Made by a program: the position numbers and the translations under genes
Part shown: positions 9,770-19,139 of the stretch, piece after piece
Layout: every line of letters begins with the position of its first letter
Position numbering within the stretch: the first letter of the stretch is position 1
Assembly: GCA_029688905.1 (NCBI GenBank)
Contig: JARULB010000003.1
Location: forward strand, 372,001-436,000
Direction: 5' to 3'
DNA length: 64,000 bases
DNA from: Balneolales bacterium ANBcel1
GTDB taxonomy: Bacteria > Bacteroidota > Rhodothermia > Balneolales > Natronogracilivirgulaceae
Notes under the pieces: generated by a model
What the model was told of the DNA's origin: nothing
The model's database searches: none
What the model saw: only the letters and a program-made list of their open reading frames with translations

Positions 9770-10438
9770 ATGAAAATTCTGCGTTTCCTGATATCGCGTG
9801 TGCGTGAACCCGCCAACGCCTATACCCACCTGGCGGCGGTACTGCTTTCCATTCCGGCACTGGTGCTGCTGATACACAGAGCGCTTCTGTACGGACAGCC
9901 GACACATGTGGTCGCCTTTACGATTTTTGGTTCCAGCATGACACTGCTCTATCTGGCAAGCACGCTCTACCATATGCTGCCCCTGTCCGAAAAGGGAATC
10001 AAGCTGCTTCGCCGCATAGATCACATCATGATCTATGTCCTTATTGCCGGAACCTATACGCCGATTACACTAATCGCCCTCGATGGTTTCACCGGTTGGG
10101 CGCTGTTTGTCACGATCTGGTCTCTCGCAGTCTTCGGTATTTTTTTCAAACTGCTTTGGTTTCATGCTCCGAAATGGGTTTCACTGGTAATCTATCTGGG
10201 GATGGGATGGCTGGCCATTTTTTTCCTGCCTTCACTCTGGAAAGATTTCCCGCCGCAAGCTTTGGCCTGGATCATTGCCGGAGGTGTTATTTATTCTGTC
10301 GGAGCGCTGTTATACGGACTGAAATGGCCCAACCCATCTCCCAAATATTTTAATTTTCATGCAATTTGGCATATAATGGTGATGGCTGCCAGTTTTTGTT
10401 TTTTCTGGGTCATGTACCAGTATGTTGTCTTTATTTAG
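9770..10438 (+). CDS. trhA: Hemolysin III / TrhA (PAQR-like) family membrane protein
   Basis: Seven-helix membrane protein of the hemolysin III family. Visible features are the SSMTLLYLASTLYHMLP segment near residue 60, repeated hydrophobic helices, and a C-terminal FHAIWHIMV histidine pair, which in this family belongs to a metal site. ATG 9770 is the natural start, one base after the rtcB stop. Bacterial members have been linked to membrane energetics; a true haemolytic role is not implied. Confidence 0.85.
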   Translation: MKILRFLISRVREPANAYTHLAAVLLSIPALVLLIHRALLYGQPTHVVAFTIFGSSMTLLYLASTLYHMLPLSEKGIKLLRRIDHIMIYVLIAGTYTPITLIALDGFTGWALFVTIWSLAVFGIFFKLLWFHAPKWVSLVIYLGMGWLAIFFLPSLWKDFPPQALAWIIAGGVIYSVGALLYGLKWPNPSPKYFNFHAIWHIMVMAASFCFFWVMYQYVVFI

Positions 10439-10477
10439 ACACACCTCGTTTTCCACGTTTATTAACGAATATCCAGG

Positions 10478-13369
10478 ATGAAGAGATCTCACAGGGGGGT
10501 AGTTGTATCTCTGACCGTGTGGATTCTGATCGTATCGGCGTTTGCCGGCAAGGTGTCTGGGCAGGTGTATGAAAACATCTACAGACCGATCCGGCCGGCC
10601 TGGCAGCAACTTGATACACCCCACTTCAGAATAATTTTCCAGAAAGGCGAAGAACGGGCCGCCTTCAAAACAGCACATATTCTGGAAGAGCAGTATCCAC
10701 ACGTACAGGCTCTGGTTGGCGGATCCCTGAAAAACATGCCTGTAGTTTTGAATTCACAAAACGACCGATCCAACGGCTATGTTTCCTCTCTGAATTTCCG
10801 GATTGAAGTGGAGGTACCAAGACTCAAGGGCAAGGCCATGAATCCGACGGACGGAAACTGGCTGAATACCGTGATGCCGCATGAACTTGTCCATGCACTT
10901 CATCTGAATGTGCTTCCTACTCCCGGAGTTTCCGGATTTCTGAAATATTTTTCACCGGATATGGCCCGGGGCATGCATTTTGCCGCTCCGGTCGGAATGA
11001 TTGAAGGCATTGCCGTTTTTCACGAATCACATCACCTCTATGGAATCGGTGGAAGAGGTAACCACCCCTATTTTACCCGGCAGTTTGATGCAAATTTCGA
11101 CAGTGAACACCGCTGGTCACTTGCACAAAACCTGACCAGCCCGCTCGAAACCTATCCAATGGGCCGTCACTACATTGGCGGTTATGAATTCATACGTTGG
11201 CTGCAATACGAATACGGCATGGAAACAACCAGGAGAACCATCGACTTTGTCTCCAGATGGCCGTTCCTGGGATACGGCAGCGCGCTCTGGTACCACACCG
11301 GAAAACGACCCTCCCGGCTTCAATCGCAATTTGAAACGCAGCGAAATGCGTCCGACTCTGTTCCGCGATCGCATACCCGGAACCTGCCGGATACCCCGTT
11401 TCATTTTCTACCGGTAATGAAGCAGGCCCGAAACCAGCGACCTTTCTGGCTCTCTGAAAACACCCTTGTTTTTTTCTCATCATCCTACGACAAAAGGCCC
11501 GGCTTTTACAGCTTTAATATTCAAAGCAAGGAGCTGCGAAAACTCTTTGAGACGGGAACCGTTGGTGATTTCATTTTTTCGCTGCATCCCGATACATCCC
11601 GCTTTCTGTATGCCAGATATCACCGCCATCCGTATTATCACAACCACAACCGGATGCATGTCCATGAGTTGTCGGTTCCACACAGCAATGCCCGCGGTGG
11701 TGACGAGCTGAACCGAATCAACCGGGTTGAAAACAGGCAAATTACCGGCACCGACCGGGTTCATGCACCGGCATATGGTCCAAAGGATTCAATATGGGCA
11801 CTCCAGACGCATCATGAAAATAACCTGCTGGTCCGTTTTAAAGATGATGCAGGTCCCGATACCCTGCTCATCCCCGAACAGGGCTATCTGGTATCCCTGG
11901 AGTTCAATCCCCGCCAAAGCGACACGCTTTTCATCCTGGGTAACCGAAACGGCATGCAGGGAATCTGGCTGCTCGACAAGAACCACCTGCCGGAGTACAA
12001 TCAACGGGCACCCGATATCGCATTTGAACGCGCTGCCATATATGATCCCGCCTGGCATCCCTCTGGACGAAAACTTCTGTTTACATCCGACCTCTCCGGC
12101 GCACTCAACCTGTATGAATTCGATGCCGAAAAATCGGAAGTTCGGCAATTGACCGATCATCCATACGGTGTAATGGAAGGATCGTACAGCCCGGACGGTT
12201 CAAAAATCGCCGGTATTATGCTGCAAGATAACCGGCAGGATGTGTTTTGGGTCAACCGCCAGGACTTGCATCCGGTATCTGTAGCCGGCCACCTTTGGAA
12301 CAATCCGCCCGAAAACGGACCGGTACCGCCCCCCCGGGGAAATTCTGATACCCTGCCCGACAGCTGGACGCTCTCCGACCACAAATCCGGTTTACGCTGG
12401 CTTCGCCCAAGAATGCTTTTCCCATACGCGGATTTTGACTCCAGAGAAGACAGAAGTAACCGCTACGGACTTATCCTGTCAAGTGGCGATGTTCTAAGAA
12501 GAAACAGCTATTATGCCGATCTATATTTCGCCCACGACCGACTCTGGTATGATGTGGAATATCGTTTCAGTGGCTTCTATCCCGGATTTCGGATCAACAC
12601 ATTCCGGGAACCCATTGAAACAAGCTGGAGTCTGCAGCAAATTCAGGGCGTCGGCCTGGACGTTCCTTTCCGGTTTCAAATCGACCAAAACACGCGTACA
12701 TCAGGCTTTTTTGTTACACCCGGAGTGGATTATCTTCAACAACGCCATGTAGATGAAAGCATTACTCCGGTTTTTTCACGTCTCCGCGGTACACTGGACA
12801 TACGCTATCAGCATCGCCTGCAGCAAAATCTCAGGGATGTTCAACCTAATACCGGCTGGCTTCTTTACCATGAAACCGAGTGGGATTTCTACAGCAGCAG
12901 AAGAAACCATCACCTGCGTGCAACCAGAGCCGGTGTATACCGGTATCTCTCCTCGGGTTTGCCCGGAAACAGATCATTGAGACTTGGCCTGGAGGGTTTC
13001 ACACAGAACCGACCCTATTTCAATATTACCGGTTTTTACTCGCGCGGTTTTGATGAACGAATCCTTGCCGGCTACAATAATGCCGCCCGATTCACTACCC
13101 GCTATGCGATTCCGCTATGGTATGCCGACCGCGGATGGACCCTTGTACCGGCTTTTCTGGATCGTGTCTACCTGGTTCTGTTTACGGAAACGCTCGCTCC
13201 GGTGCGCAGACATAGTAACGCCGAGCAGCTTCTTGATGAATCCAGGACACTGGTTGGTACAGGTCTGCGGCTCCGCATGCGATTCTTCAACATTCCGGTT
13301 GATTTCGGAGTGGCAGCGGTTTATGAACCAACCCGCAACCGAACCGCCGCATTCACAGGTCCGTTTTGA
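10478..13369 (+). CDS. Secreted gluzincin-like protease with TolB-type propeller and outer-membrane barrel
   Basis: 963 residues with an N-terminal signal peptide (about residues 1-29, ending near VSG). A peptidase-MA-like domain follows, with HELVH at 135-139 and EGIAVF near 176 as the likely third zinc ligand region. Residues about 300-620 carry TolB/WD40-like propeller repeats (PAWHPSGRKLLFTSD and GSYSPDGSKIAGI are typical strands). The last 300 residues are rich in alternating aromatic beta strands and resemble a surface-antigen barrel. Substrate and partners are unknown. It starts 39 bp after trhA and may be the last gene of that transcript. Confidence 0.75.
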   Translation: MKRSHRGVVVSLTVWILIVSAFAGKVSGQVYENIYRPIRPAWQQLDTPHFRIIFQKGEERAAFKTAHILEEQYPHVQALVGGSLKNMPVVLNSQNDRSNGYVSSLNFRIEVEVPRLKGKAMNPTDGNWLNTVMPHELVHALHLNVLPTPGVSGFLKYFSPDMARGMHFAAPVGMIEGIAVFHESHHLYGIGGRGNHPYFTRQFDANFDSEHRWSLAQNLTSPLETYPMGRHYIGGYEFIRWLQYEYGMETTRRTIDFVSRWPFLGYGSALWYHTGKRPSRLQSQFETQRNASDSVPRSHTRNLPDTPFHFLPVMKQARNQRPFWLSENTLVFFSSSYDKRPGFYSFNIQSKELRKLFETGTVGDFIFSLHPDTSRFLYARYHRHPYYHNHNRMHVHELSVPHSNARGGDELNRINRVENRQITGTDRVHAPAYGPKDSIWALQTHHENNLLVRFKDDAGPDTLLIPEQGYLVSLEFNPRQSDTLFILGNRNGMQGIWLLDKNHLPEYNQRAPDIAFERAAIYDPAWHPSGRKLLFTSDLSGALNLYEFDAEKSEVRQLTDHPYGVMEGSYSPDGSKIAGIMLQDNRQDVFWVNRQDLHPVSVAGHLWNNPPENGPVPPPRGNSDTLPDSWTLSDHKSGLRWLRPRMLFPYADFDSREDRSNRYGLILSSGDVLRRNSYYADLYFAHDRLWYDVEYRFSGFYPGFRINTFREPIETSWSLQQIQGVGLDVPFRFQIDQNTRTSGFFVTPGVDYLQQRHVDESITPVFSRLRGTLDIRYQHRLQQNLRDVQPNTGWLLYHETEWDFYSSRRNHHLRATRAGVYRYLSSGLPGNRSLRLGLEGFTQNRPYFNITGFYSRGFDERILAGYNNAARFTTRYAIPLWYADRGWTLVPAFLDRVYLVLFTETLAPVRRHSNAEQLLDESRTLVGTGLRLRMRFFNIPVDFGVAAVYEPTRNRTAAFTGPF

Positions 13370-13421
13370 AAATCATTTTTGATTGAAGCAGTTATCGTCA
13401 ACAGACCGCAAAGCATCTGCC

Positions 13422-14423
13422 CTACGATATCCGGCCTATCTCCAAAATTTCAAACTGCTCGTGTGAAAAACCATCTATCAGCTCTTTTTTCTTATCTCCG
13501 GAGACGATGGCAGTCAGGCCGATTCCCAGATTAAAAGCCTGGCGCATATCTTCGACGGGCACATTCCCCTCTCTCTGAATCAACTTGAAAATTGCAGGCC
13601 ACTCCCAGCTGTCCCAGTCAATGGAAAGTGTTCTGCCTTCAGGTATGATTCTCCGGGTATTCCCTTCAATACCACCACCGGTAATGTGGGCAAACACCCT
13701 TACACCTTCCCGGCCTCGCAACGAACGGATCACACCCAGATAGGATGGATGAATTTTTAGCAGATTCTCAGCAAGTGACATGCCCAGCTCCGGTACCTGG
13801 GTATCAACTCGGTATTTTTCAAACAGAATGTTCCGGGCCAGCGAATATCCGTTTGTGTGAAGGCCGTTGCCGGTAATTCCCAGGACGACATCCCCCTTCT
13901 CAATATCGGATCCGTCAAGAATTCGGCTTCGGTCAACCACTCCCACAATGGTACCCGCCAGATCAAACTCCCCTTCGGAATAGATATCGGGCATTTCGGC
14001 TGTTTCACCACCTATCAGTGCACAGCCGTTTTGCCGGCATGCGATAGAAAAACCTTTAACCACATCGTAGGCAATATCCTGTTTCAGTTTACCCGTGGAA
14101 AAATAATCCAGAAAAAAAAGCGGCTCGGCCCCGCAGACGGCTATGTCGTTGACACAGTGATTAACCAGATCCTGTCCTACTGTATCATACACCCCTGCTT
14201 TGAAAGCGACAATCAGTTTTGTTCCGACTCCATCCACACTGCTTACCAGTACCGGATTGTCATAACCGGAAAAATCGGGTTGAAACAGGCCGCCAAATCC
14301 GCCGATACCACTGACGACCTCCGGTCTGCGGGTCTGTTTAACCAGATCCCCGATGGATGCTACAAACGCGTTTCCGGCTTCGACATCAACCCCTGACGAT
14401 TTGTACGTTTTCTGTTTGGACAT
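13422..14423 (-). CDS. purM: Phosphoribosylformylglycinamidine cyclo-ligase
   Basis: Purine pathway enzyme that closes the imidazole ring to give AIR, using ATP. Typical blocks are YKSSGVDVEAGN at the start, DGVGTKLIVA, ALIGGETAEMPD and AHITGGGIEGN. The start at 14423 (MSKQKTYKSSGVD) fits the family; the frame is open for another 15 codons upstream. Length 333 residues. It diverges from dtd across the AT-rich gap described separately. Confidence 0.96.
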   Translation of the reverse strand: MSKQKTYKSSGVDVEAGNAFVASIGDLVKQTRRPEVVSGIGGFGGLFQPDFSGYDNPVLVSSVDGVGTKLIVAFKAGVYDTVGQDLVNHCVNDIAVCGAEPLFFLDYFSTGKLKQDIAYDVVKGFSIACRQNGCALIGGETAEMPDIYSEGEFDLAGTIVGVVDRSRILDGSDIEKGDVVLGITGNGLHTNGYSLARNILFEKYRVDTQVPELGMSLAENLLKIHPSYLGVIRSLRGREGVRVFAHITGGGIEGNTRRIIPEGRTLSIDWDSWEWPAIFKLIQREGNVPVEDMRQAFNLGIGLTAIVSGDKKKELIDGFSHEQFEILEIGRIS

Positions 14424-14468
14424 AACGGATTTATATTCTGATCGGTTTTCATTTGAGCGGTACTGCAC

Positions 14469-14911
14469 GTGGTTGGCAGAACGATTTTAAGTTTGGAACA
14501 ATCTGATATAAAACCAAATCCCCCTTTCTGTTTTTTTCCACACGGGTTTTCTATGAATAAAGAAATTTTAAAATGTTTTGTTTATAGATATTGACCCTGT
14601 GGATATGTGGAAAAAAAAGTTTTCCTTTATTATTTGATGATTATCAACAAATTCAGGGAGCAGGGTGTGGGTAATTATTGATGCCTGAAAGCCTGACTGA
14701 CCGAGGGTGTCTGGCTTGTTAACTTTGAATATGATTCGCACATAATGTTATCATAAGGTTTCCCACAGAATGTTTTGGTGAGATAACATGTTTATACCCT
14801 GAGTCACATCGTTGATTCCCGGGGCTATTGTTAACAAACAGTCCCTTGATAAAACAGATCAACAAGTTATGTAACGGGTTATCCCCATACTTGTTAACAA
14901 AATGGTAATGT
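14469..14911. other. AT-rich gap with a cluster of DnaA-box-like sites: candidate oriC
   Basis: This gene-free gap carries several 9-mers one base from the DnaA box TTATCCACA: 14534-14542 (TTTTCCACA), 14598-14606 (reverse strand, ATATCCACA), 14606-14614 (reverse, TTTTCCACA), 14641-14649 (TTATCAACA), 14666-14674 (reverse, TTACCCACA) and 14879-14887 (TTATCCCCA). TTTCCCACA at 14759-14767 has two mismatches. TTGTTAAC occurs at 14716, 14828 and 14891. A very AT-rich stretch lies at about 14540-14640. dnaA is not nearby, but origins remote from dnaA are known in this phylum. No promoter can be singled out for purM or dtd, whose signals must also lie here. Confidence 0.5.
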
Positions 14912-15352
14912 ATGAGAGCAGTAGTTCAGCGTGTATCGGAAGCATCCGTTAAGGTGGATGGCGCCGTGAAAGGAAAAATAGGAAGGGGGTTGTTGATTCT
15001 GGTGGCGGTGCACAGGGAGGATGGTGAGGAGCAGACGGCATGGGTAGCTGACAAATGTCGACGGCTGCGTATATTTGAGGATGAAGATGGAAAAATGAAC
15101 CGCAGCGTGGAGGATGTTGGCGGAGAGATACTTGTTGTTTCGCAGTTCACTCTGTATGGCGAGGTAAAAAAAGGCACCCGCCCAAGTTTTATTTCATCGG
15201 CCGGCCCGGATAAGGGGAATGATTTTTATGAACGCATGGTCCGGAACCTGGAAACGGCAATGCCTGGAAGAGTACAAACAGGGGTATTTGGAGCTAAAAT
15301 GGATGTATCATTGGTAAATGATGGTCCGGTCACAATCATTGTAGAGCGCTGA
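14912..15352 (+). CDS. dtd: D-aminoacyl-tRNA deacylase
   Basis: Removes D-amino acids (and glycine) mischarged on tRNA. The 146-residue length, the SQFTLYG block near residue 77 and the C-terminal NDGPVT with the Gly-cisPro element are diagnostic. Its stop overlaps the next ATG by one base (TGATG), pointing to translational coupling with the phosphomutase-like gene. Confidence 0.95.
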   Translation: MRAVVQRVSEASVKVDGAVKGKIGRGLLILVAVHREDGEEQTAWVADKCRRLRIFEDEDGKMNRSVEDVGGEILVVSQFTLYGEVKKGTRPSFISSAGPDKGNDFYERMVRNLETAMPGRVQTGVFGAKMDVSLVNDGPVTIIVER

Positions 15353-16266
15353 TGTCCCTTGTTTTTGTTTTTCTGGATGGTGTAGGGCTGGGCAAAGAGC
15401 GGAGCGAAAACCCGTTTGCGGAGTACCGGTTTGAGACATTTGAAAAAATGGCCGGTGGCGTTCCGTTCACGGAGAATGCAAAAGCGGTGCAAAATGGAGA
15501 AACCTTTTTTTCGCCGATAGACGCCTGTCTTGGTGTGGAAGGATTGCCCCAAAGCGGAACCGGTCAGGTTACCCTGTTTTCAGGAATAAATGCCGCCCGA
15601 TCGCTGGGCCGTCACTTCGGACCCTATCCGCATTCCAAAATTAAACAATACCTGGAAGAGCACAGTATTTTCCGGAAATTTATGGGAAAACAGGGAAGCG
15701 CCTATTTCATGAACGCGTTTCCGGACATCTTTTTCCAGTATTCAGAAAAACGCAACCGCTGGTCAAGTACCACATATATGACCAGGTCGGCCGGCTTACG
15801 GCTCAACACCATTGCGGAAATTCACAGGGGAGAAGCTATTACGGCAGAAATAACCCAGGATGTATGGAGGTCCCGGCTGTCGCTGAATGTACCGGTGATT
15901 ACCGAGGAACAGGCTGCGTCACGTGTAGTGAATGCGGCCGGCAAGTACGATCTGGTACTCATGGAATACTATCTTACCGATAAAGCCGGACATGGCAGGG
16001 ATAAAAAAGGTGCCCGGGACATATTGAGCAAACTGGATCAGTTTCTGTCACATCTGCTTAATCTGGCAGTAAAAAACGGGCATACCATTTTGATAACCAG
16101 CGACCACGGCAACATCGAGGATCTCTCTATAAAAACGCATACGAGAAACAAAGTTCCCTTTTATGTTAGCGGGGAAGGTTCGCAACATTTCCACGGAATA
16201 CGGTCAATCCAGGATGTGACCCCGATGAGCCTCGCGTGGTATGAATCAGCGCTTGGGCAGAGCTGA
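15352..16266 (+). CDS. Alkaline-phosphatase-superfamily metalloenzyme (phosphoglycerate mutase/phosphopentomutase-like)
   Basis: The 304-residue protein starts with VFVFLDGVGLG, the first metal-binding block of the superfamily, and near the C-terminus has ITSDHGNIED followed by HTRNKVPF, which provide the other metal ligands. The central part is shorter than in cofactor-independent phosphoglycerate mutase, so the substrate is uncertain. GTGQ near residue 66 is the likely nucleophile region. It overlaps dtd by one base, and its last 21 bases overlap the convergent adk. Confidence 0.75.
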   Translation: MSLVFVFLDGVGLGKERSENPFAEYRFETFEKMAGGVPFTENAKAVQNGETFFSPIDACLGVEGLPQSGTGQVTLFSGINAARSLGRHFGPYPHSKIKQYLEEHSIFRKFMGKQGSAYFMNAFPDIFFQYSEKRNRWSSTTYMTRSAGLRLNTIAEIHRGEAITAEITQDVWRSRLSLNVPVITEEQAASRVVNAAGKYDLVLMEYYLTDKAGHGRDKKGARDILSKLDQFLSHLLNLAVKNGHTILITSDHGNIEDLSIKTHTRNKVPFYVSGEGSQHFHGIRSIQDVTPMSLAWYESALGQS

Positions 16267-16806
16267 CAAGATTCGCTGGAAAATTTCATCCACCGTACCG
16301 GTCCCGTCGACCGAACGGAGAATTCCGGCATGCTGATAATGATCCAGTACCGGCGCAGTCTCCTCTTGAAAAACTTTCAGACGAAAGCGAATTTTGTCGC
16401 GGGTGTCGTCGCTTCGTCCTTCACCCCGGTTCAGCATGCGGCTAATCAGCTCATCATCAGGGACATGAAGCGAAATAAAGGCATTAATGGACTCATTTCT
16501 GCGTTCCAGCAAATCATCAAATGCCACGGCCTGTTCCATGGTCCTTGGAAACCCGTCAATAATATATCCGTTCTGAAAATCTTCATTCTGAATGGTCTGT
16601 TCAACGACATCCACTACGGTCTGATCGGGAACCAGCTGCCCGCTGTCCATGAAATCCTTAATACGCATACCAAGATCGGTACTGTCTTCCATCGCACTGC
16701 GAAAAATTTCTCCGGTGGAGAGATGCGTAATTTCAAAATGACGGGCAACTTTTTTCGCCTGTGTACCCTTTCCTGAGCCGGGTGGCCCGAAAATTATAAT
16801 TCGCAT
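16246..16806 (-). CDS. adk: Adenylate kinase
   Basis: Interconverts ATP+AMP and 2 ADP. P-loop GPPGSGKGTQAKK begins at residue 7, THLSTGEIFR and IIDGFPRTMEQA follow in the expected order, and the LID region is the short form without zinc cysteines. The start at 16806 gives 186 residues; the upstream open frame adds about 60 codons with no family similarity. Convergent with the phosphomutase-like gene, with a 21-bp overlap at the 3' ends. Confidence 0.96.
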   Translation of the reverse strand: MRIIIFGPPGSGKGTQAKKVARHFEITHLSTGEIFRSAMEDSTDLGMRIKDFMDSGQLVPDQTVVDVVEQTIQNEDFQNGYIIDGFPRTMEQAVAFDDLLERRNESINAFISLHVPDDELISRMLNRGEGRSDDTRDKIRFRLKVFQEETAPVLDHYQHAGILRSVDGTGTVDEIFQRILSALPKR

Positions 16807-17003
16807 ATTATCTGATAATAGTACGGGTTGTTGTGTTTCAGAATAATGATCACTTCCAGTATTCGGATAAGATATCGGTTCCGGAAATATAAAAAATATT
16901 TGATAAGCCAAAATCCGGGAATCTTTTTTTGACACGTCGCGTAATAATAAATAACACAAAGCGTTATTTATCATAACAACCACCAAAACAAGATTTCAGG
17001 CCG

Positions 17004-17405
17004 ATGAGTGAGCGAATAATAAAGCGGTATGCCAACAGGAAAATGTATGATGTGGCTGAAAGCAGATATGTGTCTCTTTCGGATCTGGCCGAGATGATTC
17101 GTGCCGGGGAAACGATTCGCGTCACCAATAAGACGGGTGATGAAGACTATACCTCAAGAATACTTCAGCAGATTATTCTTGAGCAGACAAAGGAATCGGA
17201 CAAGGCAACGGTAGGCACATTGCATGAATGGATCAGGGTGGGCGGATCCTTTCTGGATGAGCAGCTGATGGAGTTTCGGTCAGGTATGGAGGATTGGTTA
17301 AAAAAACAGTCTTCCCGCCTTTTTCCGGGCTTGAACCGAAAAGAGTTTGATCATCTGAAAAAGAAGGTGGATGAACTTGAAAAGAAACTGGACCAGATGA
17401 GCTGA
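17004..17405 (+). CDS. phaR: PhaR-type polyhydroxyalkanoate synthesis regulator
   Basis: The N-terminal 60 residues (IIKRYANRKMYDV, SRYVSLSDLAEMIRAGE, VTNKTGDEDYT) match the PHA accumulation regulator DNA-binding domain. The remaining part is helical and charged, ending in a short coiled-coil (HLKKKVDELEKKLDQM). In known systems PhaR represses phasin genes and is titrated by PHA granules. The phasin-like gene follows after 36 bp. No PHA synthase is in the window. Confidence 0.8.
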   Translation: MSERIIKRYANRKMYDVAESRYVSLSDLAEMIRAGETIRVTNKTGDEDYTSRILQQIILEQTKESDKATVGTLHEWIRVGGSFLDEQLMEFRSGMEDWLKKQSSRLFPGLNRKEFDHLKKKVDELEKKLDQMS

Positions 17406-17441
17406 TTTTTTTGATTTAACCCTAAAACAGAGGTAATAACC

Positions 17442-17891
17442 ATGACGGACAAAGAGAAAAAAAGCAAGGAAGAGCACGAATGGAATAAAAAGGCGAAGGA
17501 AATCTGGCTGGCCGGACTCGGGGCTCTCTCCGCCGTTGAGGAGGAAGGCAGCAAGCTGTTCCGCACCCTGGTTGATCGCGGAAGCGAGTTTGAAAAAAAG
17601 CGTAAAGACCAGATTGATGAAATGTGGGAACAGGTGAATAGCCGCTACAAAGATGTCGAAAGCCGTGTTGGTGAGAAGTTTGACAAAGCCGAGGAACGAA
17701 TGGAGAAAAACATCAAATCCATGGTCTCCGGTTTGGGAATTCCTACCCGCAATGAGGTGGATGAACTGTCCAATAAAGTTGATGCCCTGATCGCCAAACT
17801 TGAAAAGCTGGAGAAGAAGGAATCCGGATCCGGCGGCAAGGGAGCCGGAAAAACCGGCAAATCGGGAGCGTCGGACAAAAAGAGCTCATGA
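17442..17891 (+). CDS. Phasin / polyhydroxyalkanoate granule-associated protein
   Basis: 149 residues, almost entirely amphipathic helix. The KEIWLAGLGALSAVEEEGSKLF block near the N-terminus is typical of the PhaM/PhaF-like granule-associated family, and the segment VDELSNKVDALIAKLEKLEKK is coiled-coil. The tail is Gly/Ser/Lys-rich and probably disordered, as in proteins that bind both granules and DNA. It forms a pair with the phaR-like gene upstream, which likely regulates it. Confidence 0.8.
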   Translation: MTDKEKKSKEEHEWNKKAKEIWLAGLGALSAVEEEGSKLFRTLVDRGSEFEKKRKDQIDEMWEQVNSRYKDVESRVGEKFDKAEERMEKNIKSMVSGLGIPTRNEVDELSNKVDALIAKLEKLEKKESGSGGKGAGKTGKSGASDKKSS

Positions 17892-17970
17892 TTATTCCTG
17901 CTATGGCAACCGTGCGAGGAATGACCGGAATCCCGGCCAATGATGGCTTTGGTTCGAGTGGATGAGCGGG

Positions 17971-19137
17971 TCACTCTTCGCGGGCAATGGACCATATATA
18001 GCGGCCTTCCTTCTGCACGGTGCGTTTTTTATCCAGACCGCGGTTGCCGTAGGGCGGTTTGCGCCATCTTCGGAACAGAGTAAGTAATAACCACCCGAAA
18101 GGCAGATAATAGCCAATCAGATCCCAGTCGCGCAGCCAGCGGCCGGGATTTTTTTTATTCGTTTTCCGGTCATGGAAATCACGGTAGTGCCTGGTGAACA
18201 GGATCGGCCAGCCAAAAGGGCTGGTGAGCCAACGCCGGCCTTTGATACCTTTCATGCTCCGATAGAGAGTGCGGAAGTTGTAGGGCTTTTTTCCGTGATC
18301 TTTCACAAGGCGCGACAGATTCTGCTGCATCTCCTGGCGGATTTCCTCGGCAAGGATTTCAGATTCCCGGCGCCCCGGGTTTTGCGGGTCATCCCGCCCG
18401 GCTTTCCGGATCCGTTCACGGACAGATATGGGCTTTCCGGCAAAAAATTTCATCTGGCAGGGAAATCCGAAATAGAAGAAAAACGGGAATACCAATGCCA
18501 GAAAAATGAGGGGAAGCGGAATAAACGGAACGCCCGTAATGCGGTTGCAAATGGAATCAATCCACCGGAAAGTGACATTCGCCGGGTTAATCCACTCGGC
18601 ATTAATGCCGTAAACAGGAATTACGGGAACGTCGTAACGTGCGGCAAGTTTGATAAAACTGGGTTGAAAAGGTTGGAGCCGGTAGCGTCTGTTGAATCCT
18701 TTACCAATACCGGGGATGCCTTCGGGATAGTAGATGACCCTGCCGCCTTTTGCAAGAATGCGATCAAAATTGAGATAGGTTTGATCGATTGCTCCAAACA
18801 GGCGCCACCAGTTATCCAGTCCGAACGGACGCATCCACCAGTTAACCGCAAGCTTTGGAGAATAAAGCGGTCTGATTTTGTTATCATGCGTGAAATCGGC
18901 CTGTTCCCAGATCAGTTGATCCAGCACAAAAGAGTCGTGTGGAAAAGCGTTGCCGCTGTGGTTGGAAGCCAGGATGACCGGTCCGTTGGCCGGGATATCA
19001 TCAAAACCGTGAAATTCCGCCCGGTAATAATGGCGGATGATGTCTGCAGAGACTTCTTTATTAAAGCTTTGCAGATACTCAAAGTCGATGGGATCGGTTT
19101 CGGTAGAAAAACTGGTGTAGCGGGGCGGCGAAATCAT
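17971..19137 (-). CDS. Lysophospholipid acyltransferase family protein (PlsC-like)
   Basis: 388 residues. The catalytic block is ILASNHSGNAFPHD near residue 60, where the His and the acidic residue are spaced more widely than the classic H-x4-D. Such HSG-type variants occur in several bacterial PlsC-like branches. YPEGIPGIGKGFNR and PVIPVYG follow as the usual later motifs. Two hydrophobic stretches (LPLIFLALVFPFFFYFG, and one near the C-terminus) suggest membrane attachment. The ubiB-like gene ends two bases upstream, so the two are probably one transcript. Acyl donor and acceptor unknown. Confidence 0.75.
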   Translation of the reverse strand: MISPPRYTSFSTETDPIDFEYLQSFNKEVSADIIRHYYRAEFHGFDDIPANGPVILASNHSGNAFPHDSFVLDQLIWEQADFTHDNKIRPLYSPKLAVNWWMRPFGLDNWWRLFGAIDQTYLNFDRILAKGGRVIYYPEGIPGIGKGFNRRYRLQPFQPSFIKLAARYDVPVIPVYGINAEWINPANVTFRWIDSICNRITGVPFIPLPLIFLALVFPFFFYFGFPCQMKFFAGKPISVRERIRKAGRDDPQNPGRRESEILAEEIRQEMQQNLSRLVKDHGKKPYNFRTLYRSMKGIKGRRWLTSPFGWPILFTRHYRDFHDRKTNKKNPGRWLRDWDLIGYYLPFGWLLLTLFRRWRKPPYGNRGLDKKRTVQKEGRYIWSIAREE

Positions 19138-19139
19138 AA

